Notes under the pieces: model-generated
What the model saw: the letters and a program-made list of their open reading frames with translations, nothing else
What the model was told of the DNA's origin: nothing
Databases searched by the model: none
Part shown: one piece after another, positions 10,224-16,331 of the stretch
Numbering within the stretch: position 1 is the stretch's first letter
Layout of the letters: every line of letters starts with the position of its first letter
Translations under genes and position numbers: made by a program
Assembly: GCF_012933465.1 (NCBI RefSeq)
Contig: NZ_JABBND010000017.1
Location: 106,887 to 170,886 of the forward strand
Direction of reading: 5' to 3'
Origin: Actinomycetospora sp. TBRC 11914
Lineage (GTDB): Bacteria; Actinomycetota; Actinomycetes; Mycobacteriales; Pseudonocardiaceae
Length of the DNA stretch: 64,000 bases

Positions 10224-10318
10224 GGGTGTCCTCCTCGGTGCCGGCGCCGGTGTCCGCCGTGGTCCCGATGGTGGCCGGGCGCCGCGCGCCCGCCCACGAC
10301 CGATCGGCCCGCCGCCGC

Positions 10319-10331
10319 GGGACCTTGGTCC
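10319..10331. promoter_or_regulatory. GGACC-TT-GGTCC dyad upstream of the DUF6325-SHOCT pair
   Basis: GGGACCTTGGTCC contains perfect 5-bp arms around a 2-bp centre. It agrees with the core GGGAC-N4-GTCC of DosR/DevR boxes known from mycobacteria and lies about 95 bp before the minus-strand start at 10223. One short match in GC-rich DNA is weak evidence. Confidence 0.25.
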
Positions 10332-10364
10332 GGCGCTCCCCGGGCTCGTGAGCCCTGTCGGGGG

Positions 10365-10880
10365 CTACTCCCAGCGCCGGTGGATGCTCGAGCCCCGCCG
10401 CGAGACGTCGACCCCGTACACGTGCAGCGAGATCGCCGTGTCGTCGCCGGAGTTGGTCACCCGATGGATGTCACCGGGTGGGAGGAGGCCGGTGACGGTG
10501 CCCGGGCCGGCCACCGCGGTGCCGTCGACGACGGGCCGCCCGCCCTCCAGGCGGTAGCGGGTCTCGTGCTCCTCGCCGGTGTGCACGCCGACCACGCACC
10601 ACGACAGGTGGTCGTGGATCGCGGTGCTCTGTCCCGGCAGCCACACCATCGCCACGAGCGAGAAGGCACCGTCGGGCGCGACGTGCAGCAGGTGCGCGCG
10701 GTAGCCGGCCGGGTCACCGTGGCGCTGGTCGTCGGTCAGGAGATCCGGACATCGGACGTGGCGCTCCAGGGCGTCACAGACGGCGTCGACGCGGGGCCGG
10801 CCGTCGCGGGTGCGGCGCACGGCGGCGTCGAGGTCGTCGACGAGGGCGGTCAGGGGGCTGGTGGTCAGGATGGCGGTCAT
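10365..10880 (-). CDS. Cysteine dioxygenase family protein (cupin)
   Basis: A 171-aa non-haem iron cupin of the cysteine dioxygenase type, which oxidises the thiol of cysteine (or a related thiol such as 3-mercaptopropionate) to a sulfinate. The first cupin motif is GQSTAIHDHLSWCVVGVHTG with the HxH iron ligands, and the third His ligand is in PPGDIHRVTNSG. The C-terminal ISLHVYGVDVSRRGSSIHRR is typical of bacterial CDO. ATG at 10880 is the first codon of the recognisable protein. It is 26 bp downstream of the GNAT gene and shares its TGGGC-type promoter (11547-11574). Together with the nearby OsmC protein this points to thiol or organic-peroxide stress. Confidence 0.87.
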   Translation of the reverse strand: MTAILTTSPLTALVDDLDAAVRRTRDGRPRVDAVCDALERHVRCPDLLTDDQRHGDPAGYRAHLLHVAPDGAFSLVAMVWLPGQSTAIHDHLSWCVVGVHTGEEHETRYRLEGGRPVVDGTAVAGPGTVTGLLPPGDIHRVTNSGDDTAISLHVYGVDVSRRGSSIHRRWE

Positions 10881-10906
10881 GGTCGGTCTCCGGTTCTCGG
10901 TGGGTG

Positions 10907-11455
10907 TCACGCGGCGGTGGTGGTCTCCGCGGCGCGGAGCGAGGCGGTCAGGGTGGTCTCGGGGCCGTTCGTGACGACGTCGACGACCGGCAGCACGGAC
11001 GCGAGCAGCACCCGCATCCCGGTGTTCTCGGTCAGCACGTCGGCGACGAGGCGGTCGTAACCGGCGGCCCGTCCGCGCGTGGCGACGGCGAGCAGCAGCC
11101 GCCGCCCGACCCCGCGGCCCTGCCAGGCGTCGACCACCTCGACGGCGAGCTCGGCGTGGTGCGCGTCGAGGCCGACGAGCCGGGCGATGCCGATCGGGGT
11201 GCCGTCCGGCGCGAAGGCCGCGACCGCGAGGTGGGTGTGCCCGTCGACGGCGGCGAGCGCCCGGCGCACCCCCGGCGTCAGCCGGGGCGTCGCGCCGTGG
11301 AAGCGCAGGGCCCGGCTCCGCGGCGACAGCCCCGCGAAGACGGCGTCGAGCACGTCGAGCTCGCCGTCGCCGAGCTCGCGCACGGTGACGTCGGGCGGTC
11401 GGGGACGGCGGCGGCGCCGGGCCGTCGTCGGGAGCGGGATCACGGTGGCGGTCAT
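10907..11455 (-). CDS. GNAT family N-acetyltransferase
   Basis: A 182-aa protein. After a short basic leader it has a complete GNAT fold: VTVRELGDGELDVLDAVFAG, the acetyl-CoA-binding motif A as VVDAWQGRGVGRRLLLAVAT (Q/RxxGxG/A), then AAGYDRLVADVLTENTGMRV. The substrate cannot be told. This shape (LSPRSRALRFHGATPRLT near the N-terminus) is shared with actinobacterial acetyltransferases linked to stress proteins. ATG at 11455 is followed by MTATVIPLPTT. First gene of a two-gene operon with cysteine dioxygenase. It is divergent from the flavin monooxygenase gene, with the shared operator region between. Confidence 0.85.
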   Translation of the reverse strand: MTATVIPLPTTARRRRRPRPPDVTVRELGDGELDVLDAVFAGLSPRSRALRFHGATPRLTPGVRRALAAVDGHTHLAVAAFAPDGTPIGIARLVGLDAHHAELAVEVVDAWQGRGVGRRLLLAVATRGRAAGYDRLVADVLTENTGMRVLLASVLPVVDVVTNGPETTLTASLRAAETTTAA

Positions 11456-11546
11456 GGCGGGTCCTCTCGTCGGGCTCCGGCCGGGCGGTCCGGCCGAGCA
11501 CGACGAGCGTGGGCGCGGCGCACCCGCCGCCGCGTCGGTGGTCGTG

Positions 11547-11685
11547 GCCCATGTCGGGCGGCCACGTCGCCCATGCCGGCCGGGACGCGGCCGGGTCGGT
11601 AGGCAAGCGCCGTCGAGGTGGGCAACGGGGCCGGCGGGATGGGCACGCGTCGCCGATGCCCGGGGTCCGGCGGTCTTCCTAGCGT
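11547..11685. promoter_or_regulatory. Divergent promoter region with TGGGCA operator repeats
   Basis: Toward the + gene: TAGGCA at 11600, TGGGCA at 11619 and TGGGCA at 11640, then -10 TAGCGT at 11680-11685. The last site reads TGGGCACGCGTCGCCGATGC. Toward the - operon: ATGGGC sites at 11574-11569 and 11552-11547, 22 bp apart; the proximal one continues with CACCGACGC at the same offset. Spacing of 19-22 bp places the sites on one face of the helix. The -35 regions are poor, so these look like activator-dependent promoters. The same architecture occurs at 16135-16300 and 18932-18997. Confidence 0.7.
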
Positions 11686-11727
11686 TCGGCGTCATCCACT
11701 CCCGGACCCACGAAGGGGATGACGACG

Positions 11728-12987
11728 ATGACCGAGGGAACGACGATCGTGATCGGCGCCGGCCAGGCCGGCCTCGCGATGAGCCGCTGCCTGACCGCCC
11801 GCGGGATGCACCACGTGGTGCTCGAGAGGGGCCGGATCGGCCAGCGGTGGCGCCACGAACGGTGGGACTCCTTCACCCTGCTCAGCCCGAACTGGCAGAC
11901 CCGGCTCCCCGGCCGGCGCTACACCGGCGCCGACCCGGACGGCTTCATGACCGGCACCGAGGTCGCCGACATGCTCGAGGGGTACGCCGCGGAGTCGGCG
12001 GCGCCGGTGTGCGAGGGCGTCACGGTCCGCTCCGTCGCGCGGATCGGGCGCACCTGGCGGATCCGCACCGACGCGGGGGACCTGTACGCCCCGTCGGTCG
12101 TCGTCGCGACCGGCGACCTCGACCGCCCGGCGATCCCCGCCCTCGCCGACTCCCTGCCCGTCGGGATCACCCAGCTGCACACCAGCGGGTACCGCAACCC
12201 GGAGCAGCCGGCGCCCGGTGCGGTCCTCGTCGTCGGCGCCGGGCCGTCGGGCCAGCAGATCGCCGACGAGCTCGCCCGGGCCGGGCGCACCGTGCACCTG
12301 GCCGTCGGCCGGCACAAGGGCCTGCCGCGGCGCTACCGCGGGCAGGACACCTACTGGTGGATGGACCGCATGGGCACCCTGTCGCGCACCGTCGACTCCC
12401 TGCCCGACCCGACCGCCACCCGCACCCCGAACGCGGTGCTCACTGGCGGCACGCGCGACCTCGACCTGCACCGGCTCGTGGCCGACGGGGTCGAGCCGCA
12501 CGGCCGCCTGGAGTCGGTGCACGGCGGCACGCTGACGTTCGACGACGGGCTCCCGGCGATGCTCGCCGAGGCCGACGACAACGTCGAGCGCTTCCGGACG
12601 AAGGTCGACCGCTGGATCGCCGCCCAGGGGCTCGACGTGCCGGAGGACGCGCCGTGGGTCCGCCGGTCCGCGCCCTGGGCCCAGGCGGCGTCGTCGACGC
12701 TCGACCTGCGGGCGGCCGGCATCACCACCGTCATCTGGGCCACCGGCTTCCGCCGCGACTTCTCGTGGATCCACGCGCCGGTCCTCGACGCGGCCGGGGA
12801 GCCGGTGCACCGGCGCGGTATCACCGACGCCCCGGGCCTGTACTTCCTTGGGCTGAAGTGGCAGTACCGGCGCTCGTCGAGCTTCCTCGACGGCGTGGGT
12901 ACCGACGCCGAGTACCTGGCGCGCCATCTCGTCCAGGAGCGGACGCAGGACCCCGACGGGCTCTCGGAGCTCGCGGTCGCGGCCTGA
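11728..12987 (+). CDS. FAD/NAD(P)-dependent monooxygenase-like oxidoreductase
   Basis: A 419-aa flavoprotein of the CzcO/flavin-containing monooxygenase type. The FAD Rossmann motif is TIVIGAGQAGLAMSRCL, followed by WDSFTLLSPNWQTRLPG and the NAD(P)H site AVLVVGAGPSGQQIADEL. The late ATG motif (VIWATGFRRDFSWI) and the end (DAPGLYFLGLKWQYRRSSSF) are typical. The substrate is unknown; relatives oxidise N, S or carbonyl groups. ATG at 11728 is preferred over 11719 because AAGGGG sits nine bases before it; 11719 would leave no room. The gene is under the TGGGCA-type promoter and divergent from the GNAT/CDO operon. A strong hairpin follows the stop. Confidence 0.87.
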   Translation: MTEGTTIVIGAGQAGLAMSRCLTARGMHHVVLERGRIGQRWRHERWDSFTLLSPNWQTRLPGRRYTGADPDGFMTGTEVADMLEGYAAESAAPVCEGVTVRSVARIGRTWRIRTDAGDLYAPSVVVATGDLDRPAIPALADSLPVGITQLHTSGYRNPEQPAPGAVLVVGAGPSGQQIADELARAGRTVHLAVGRHKGLPRRYRGQDTYWWMDRMGTLSRTVDSLPDPTATRTPNAVLTGGTRDLDLHRLVADGVEPHGRLESVHGGTLTFDDGLPAMLAEADDNVERFRTKVDRWIAAQGLDVPEDAPWVRRSAPWAQAASSTLDLRAAGITTVIWATGFRRDFSWIHAPVLDAAGEPVHRRGITDAPGLYFLGLKWQYRRSSSFLDGVGTDAEYLARHLVQERTQDPDGLSELAVAA

Positions 12988-12997
12988 GCAGCTTCCG

Positions 12998-13030
12998 GAC
13001 GCCGGGCGACGGTCACCGTCGCCCGGCGTC
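12998..13030 (+). terminator. Strong hairpin terminator after the flavin monooxygenase gene
   Basis: A perfect 15-bp stem (GACGCCGGGCGACGG / CCGTCGCCCGGCGTC) with a 3-base TCA loop begins 10 bp after the stop codon. There is no long T-run, which is usual for GC-rich actinobacterial terminators. Confidence 0.75.
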
Positions 13031-13210
13031 GTCGTGCGTGCGGGCGGGGTGCCGTTTCGAGCGGAGGGCACCATCGCGCGGAAGAGCCGGCGGTGGGCGC
13101 CCAGGGCCCGGACCACACGAGCGAGGGAGGCCGTCAGGCGCGGCCGCCGCCCGGTCGTCGTCGCTCCCGACGATGCTCACCGCTGCGCCGCCCCCGGTCG
13201 GGAACGGCGC

Positions 13211-13490
13211 ACCTGCGCGCGGCGCACACACGGCAGCGCTGGACCGGTGGTGGTCCGGCCGCATCTGTGTGCGGCGCACGCACGGCGGTCCTGGCCGGGT
13301 GGTGGTCTGGCCGCACCTGCGCGCGGCGCACACCCGGCGGTCCCGGGCGGGCAGAGGTTCGGCCGTGCCTGCGCGTGGCACACACAGCGGTCCCGGGCCG
13401 GCCGCGTCCGGCCACACCTGCGCGCGGCACACACGTCGGCTCCGGGCCGACAGCGTTTCGTCCGCGCCGACGCGCGCACTCACACCGGCC
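13211..13490 (+). repeat. 52-bp repeat block, forward orientation (locus 2)
   Basis: Copies of the core ACCTGCGCGCGGCGCACACA begin at 13211, 13263, 13315, 13367 and 13416, with a decayed sixth near 13466. Steps are 52, 52, 52 and 49 bp. Spacers are related but diverged. All six frames give only low-complexity Arg/Ala/His peptides, so the block is non-coding. It lies in an 897-bp interval (12988-13884) between convergent genes that holds no gene. Confidence 0.88.
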
Positions 13491-13590
13491 CCGTCGGAGG
13501 GCACCTCGGCCGTTCCGCTCTCCATCGCCGCGCGGTCGAGCGCGGACTCGTCGCCCCGCTGTGGCCGGCGATCCGGCCCGGCGCAGCTCC

Positions 13591-13769
13591 GCGTGTGTGC
13601 GCCACGCGCAGGTCTCCGCACGGGCCACCAGCGCCGCTGGCCGACTGTGTGCGCCGCGCGTAGGTCTCTGCACGGGCGATCGGCGTCGCTGCTCGAGTGT
13701 GTGTGCCACGCGTAGGTCCCCGCGCGAGCGACCGGCGCCGCTGTCCGACGGTGTGCGCCACGCGCAGGT
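13591..13769 (-). repeat. 52-bp repeat block, inverted orientation (locus 2)
   Basis: Four copies of the reversed core (GTGTGCGCCACGCGCAGGT and variants) end at 13613, 13665, 13717 and 13769, exactly 52 bp apart each time. Their spacers resemble one another (for example CGACCGGCGCCGCTGTCCGA). About 100 bp separates this block from the forward block, so the whole locus forms a large interrupted inverted repeat. Confidence 0.88.
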
Positions 13770-13835
13770 CCAGCCGCCGGTCCCTCCAGCGAGCGACCCT
13801 TCGCTCGACACGCCACGCGGGGAACGGGCACGACG

Positions 13836-13869
13836 AACACCCGCCCCGGCGGCGGCCGGAGCGGGTGTT
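13836..13869 (-). terminator. Hairpin terminator of the osmC operon
   Basis: AACACCCGCCCC pairs with GGAGCGGGTGTT (one mismatch in 12) around a GC-rich loop. It begins 15 bp downstream of the minus-strand stop at 13885, as expected for the end of the osmC-FAD-unknown operon. Confidence 0.6.
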
Positions 13870-13884
13870 GCGGTGCGACGAAGG

Positions 13885-14280
13885 TCAGGCGGACGAGTGC
13901 TCCTGGAGACGCAGCAGCGCGAGCGCGGTGGTGATGCGCCGGCCGAGCCGGCCGTGGTCCCGTGGTCCCGGAGCACCGTCATCCGGCCCTGGACCACCCG
14001 GGTCGGCGCGGTCGTGCAGGTCGAGCAGGATCGCGAGGTGCTCCCGCAGCGGCTCGTCGAGCGGCTCGAGGGCCAGGGCCCCGAGGACCTCGCCGGCCGG
14101 CGCGGCCGGGTCGAGGCCGACCGCGCGCCAGTGCAGGCCGCGGGCGACGTCGAGCGCCTCGTCCTGGGAGAAGCCGCGCCAGAGGAACGCGGCGGTGGCG
14201 TAGCGCTGGATGCGGTCGGTCTCGTCGGCGGCGAGGCTGCCGAGACGGACGTCCAGTTCGGGATCGACGATGGTGATCAC
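13885..14280 (-). CDS. Hypothetical protein in the osmC operon
   Basis: A 131-aa soluble protein of unknown function with no motif I recognise. It starts MITIVDPELDVRLGSLAADE, has an amphipathic helical middle (RIQRYATAAFLWRGFSQDEA) and a Pro/Gly/Asp-rich break (RADPGGPGPDDGAPGPRDHG) before a helical end. ATG at 14280 lies 4 bp after the stop of the FAD oxidoreductase gene, so it is almost certainly co-expressed with it and with osmC. Coding character is good: no overlapping better frame, and its stop is followed by a terminator hairpin. It could be a small partner of the flavoprotein, but nothing in the sequence proves that. Confidence 0.7.
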   Translation of the reverse strand: MITIVDPELDVRLGSLAADETDRIQRYATAAFLWRGFSQDEALDVARGLHWRAVGLDPAAPAGEVLGALALEPLDEPLREHLAILLDLHDRADPGGPGPDDGAPGPRDHGRLGRRITTALALLRLQEHSSA

Positions 14281-14284
14281 GGCG

Positions 14285-15454
14285 TCACGCCGCCAGCTCG
14301 ACGGGCCGGTCGAGAGCGCGCAGGGCCTCGACCTCGGGCTGCATCGACCGGCTCAGGGCCGGCAGCAGGTCGCGGAGCTCGGTGAGGTCCCACGCGTACG
14401 ACGCGAGCCGCTCGGTGATCGCCTCGAGCTCGGCCGAGAGCCGGTCCCGGGTCTCCTGGTAGCCGCGCAGGGCGTCGCGCTGGGCCGCACCCGGTGACGG
14501 CGCGGCCAGGACCGCCCGCGCGAGCAGCTCGGCGTCGCGCAGCGCGTCGGTGATGCCGTGGGCGGTCAGCGGGTCCTTGAAGTAGCCGGCGTCGCCGACG
14601 AGCGCCCACCCCGGTCCCGCGGCCGTCCGCCGGTGGCCCGGCACGCCACGGAAGCCGCGCACCGGACCCTCCATCCGTCCGCCGGCCATCTCCCCGGCGA
14701 GCGCGGGGGCGGCCTCGGCCAACAGGTCCCGGTAGCCGGTGTCGAGCTGTCCGCGCAGCGTGTCGAAGCGGTCGGACGGGGCCCCGGCCCACACGCACGC
14801 GCGGCCGTCGTTGGTCGGGACGACGCCGGCGGTGACGCCGGGACCGTAGAACCAGCGGTAGCGGTCGAGCCCGAACCCGGACCAGTAAGCGAGCAGCAGC
14901 GCGCCGGAGGCGTGGCCGCGGTGCTCGTACCCGGCGTCGACGGCCTCGGCGATCGTCGAGCGCCGCCCGTCGGCGCCGATCGTGATCGGGGCGAGCGCGG
15001 TGCCGGTCGTGCCGGTCCCGCGCTCGGCGTACTCGACGCCGCGCACCCGGCCCGAGGCGTCGCGCACGACGTCGGTGACGCGGGTGGCGCACCGGACGTC
15101 GGCGCCGCGGGCCTGGGCCGCGTCGAGCAGGACCGGGTCGAGGACCGTGCGGCGGGGCGCGCGGAGCGGGGTGCTGCCCGGCCGCGCGGCCACGGTGACG
15201 GTGTCCTCGCCGTAGTGGAACTCGGTGGCGCGGATCGCCGGGGTCCCGGCCGCGACGATCTCCTCGAGGAGACCCCACCGGTCGAGCTGGACGACGGCGC
15301 CCCGCATCAGGGCGTGGGTGGAGAGGGTGTCCGTGCCGCGGCGGCCGGACTCGAGCAGCAGGACGTCGAGGCCGGCCTCGGCGAGCAGCAGGGCGGTGGC
15401 GGCGCCGGCACATCGGCCGCCGACCACGACCGCGTCGTGATGGGTCGTACTCAT
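14285..15454 (-). CDS. FAD-dependent oxidoreductase (geranylgeranyl reductase/hydroxylase-like)
   Basis: A 389-aa flavoprotein of the PHBH/geranylgeranyl-reductase superfamily. It has the N-terminal FAD motif HDAVVVGGRCAGAATALLLA, an ARPGSTPLRAPRRTVLDPVL region and the second FAD motif GWALVGDAGYFKDPLTAHGI. The GDAGYFKDP form is common in actinobacterial NAD(P)/FAD-dependent oxidoreductases. The C-terminal helical region (ELEAITERLASYAWDLTELR) is of the usual length. Substrate unknown. ATG at 15454 follows OsmC by about 70 bp, with a stable hairpin in between that may lower its expression relative to osmC. The following gene starts 4 bp after it. Confidence 0.83.
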   Translation of the reverse strand: MSTTHHDAVVVGGRCAGAATALLLAEAGLDVLLLESGRRGTDTLSTHALMRGAVVQLDRWGLLEEIVAAGTPAIRATEFHYGEDTVTVAARPGSTPLRAPRRTVLDPVLLDAAQARGADVRCATRVTDVVRDASGRVRGVEYAERGTGTTGTALAPITIGADGRRSTIAEAVDAGYEHRGHASGALLLAYWSGFGLDRYRWFYGPGVTAGVVPTNDGRACVWAGAPSDRFDTLRGQLDTGYRDLLAEAAPALAGEMAGGRMEGPVRGFRGVPGHRRTAAGPGWALVGDAGYFKDPLTAHGITDALRDAELLARAVLAAPSPGAAQRDALRGYQETRDRLSAELEAITERLASYAWDLTELRDLLPALSRSMQPEVEALRALDRPVELAA

Positions 15455-15483
15455 CGTCGATCGGGTCCTTCCCGTGGGGCCGG

Positions 15484-15516
15484 GGCACCGGCCGGGCTCG
15501 CGGCCCGGCCGGTGCC
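15484..15516 (-). terminator. Intercistronic hairpin between osmC and the FAD oxidoreductase gene
   Basis: A 13-bp perfect stem (GGCACCGGCCGGG / CCCGGCCGGTGCC) around a 7-base loop lies between the osmC stop (15524) and the next start (15454). It may act as a partial terminator or as an mRNA 3'-end stabiliser that raises the osmC:FAD-gene ratio. Confidence 0.55.
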
Positions 15517-15523
15517 GCAGGGG

Positions 15524-16096
15524 TCAGTCGGTGACGACGTCCACCGAGACGGGGACACCGCGGGTGACGCTGTCGAAGACCACCGAGCGGTCCACCCCGC
15601 GCTGCACGACCTCGCGCAGCTTCTCCTCGGGGGCCTCGCCGGTGATGCGGATCGTCATGCCGATCTGCTCGAACCCGTTGCGGACCTCCCGCGAGAGGCC
15701 CATCGCGCCCTGGACGTCGAGGTCGCCCTCGAGCGTCGAGGACACCGAGGTCAGCGGGACCTTGCGGGCGGACGCCGCGTAGACCAGCGACGTCGTCACG
15801 CAGGCCGCGAGCGCGTGGAGCAGGAACTCGGCGGGGTTCGGGCCGTCGTCCTCGCCGATGAGGATCGCGGGCTCGCCGGCGTCGAGGGTGAACGGCACGT
15901 CGCGGGAGGTGTCCTCGCCGCCCGCGGCGTAGAAGTCCTTGATCGTGCTGCGGTTGTGCGAGCCCCGGATCCACTCGTTGGTCGCCCGGAAGCGGAACCG
16001 GGCGAGGTCGGGCTGGGCCTTCAGCGCGTCGAGCGTGGCGAACAGGGTCGTGGTGTCCACGCCGTTGCGGACGGTGTGGGTGACGGTCTCGGTCAT
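15524..16096 (-). CDS. OsmC family protein
   Basis: A 190-aa protein of the OsmC/Ohr superfamily, thiol-dependent peroxidases or related detoxification proteins. Recognisable are FRATNEWIRGSHNRSTIKDF, then ILIGEDDGPNPAEFLLHALA and the cysteine-bearing helix ACVTTSLVYAASARKV. Only this first conserved Cys is evident; the second Cys of canonical Ohr/OsmC peroxidases is not seen. It therefore belongs to the broader YhfA-like branch, whose reaction is less certain. ATG at 16096. It is the first gene of a three-gene operon and reads divergently from the LAL regulator, with two TGGGCA sites in its own promoter, so that regulator is the best candidate to control it. Confidence 0.87.
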   Translation of the reverse strand: MTETVTHTVRNGVDTTTLFATLDALKAQPDLARFRFRATNEWIRGSHNRSTIKDFYAAGGEDTSRDVPFTLDAGEPAILIGEDDGPNPAEFLLHALAACVTTSLVYAASARKVPLTSVSSTLEGDLDVQGAMGLSREVRNGFEQIGMTIRITGEAPEEKLREVVQRGVDRSVVFDSVTRGVPVSVDVVTD

Positions 16097-16134
16097 GGTG
16101 TCTCCTCGGTCGTGTCGGTCTGGCGACGACCGAG

Positions 16135-16300
16135 ACACTCCCGGCGGGGGGTGGTCCCCGACATCGGCAAGCCCTGCCCAACCCGGGCCGCGCCACTGCC
16201 CAGGTCGACCCCGCCGGGCACCGTCACCAGGAGATGGGCAGCCCCACCGGTGATGTGGGCACCGGCATCGGTGTCCCGCCGGCTCGCGCGTTCCTAGCCT
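16135..16300. promoter_or_regulatory. Divergent osmC / LAL regulator promoter with TGGGCA operators
   Basis: Toward the LAL gene: CGGGCA at 16215, TGGGCA at 16235 and TGGGCA at 16256, then -10 TAGCCT at 16295-16300. Spacings of 20 and 21 bp copy the 11600-11640 array. Toward osmC: TGGGCA sites on the minus strand at 16202-16197 and 16180-16175 (22 bp apart). The proximal one reads TGGGCAGGGCTTGCCGATGT, with a -10-like GAGTGT at 16140-16135. Confidence 0.7.
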
Positions 16301-16331
16301 CGTCCCCGCAGGTCGGAGGAGGGGATGCACC

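Noticed and set aside
13211..13769. CRISPR array
   Set aside because: Repeats are degenerate, occur in both orientations, spacers are related to one another, and no cas genes are present.
13034..14385. Open frames across the repeat locus (for example 209 and 430 codons)
   Set aside because: Peptides consist of repeated RGAHT/VCATRRS-like units from the 52-bp DNA repeats; no ribosome sites.
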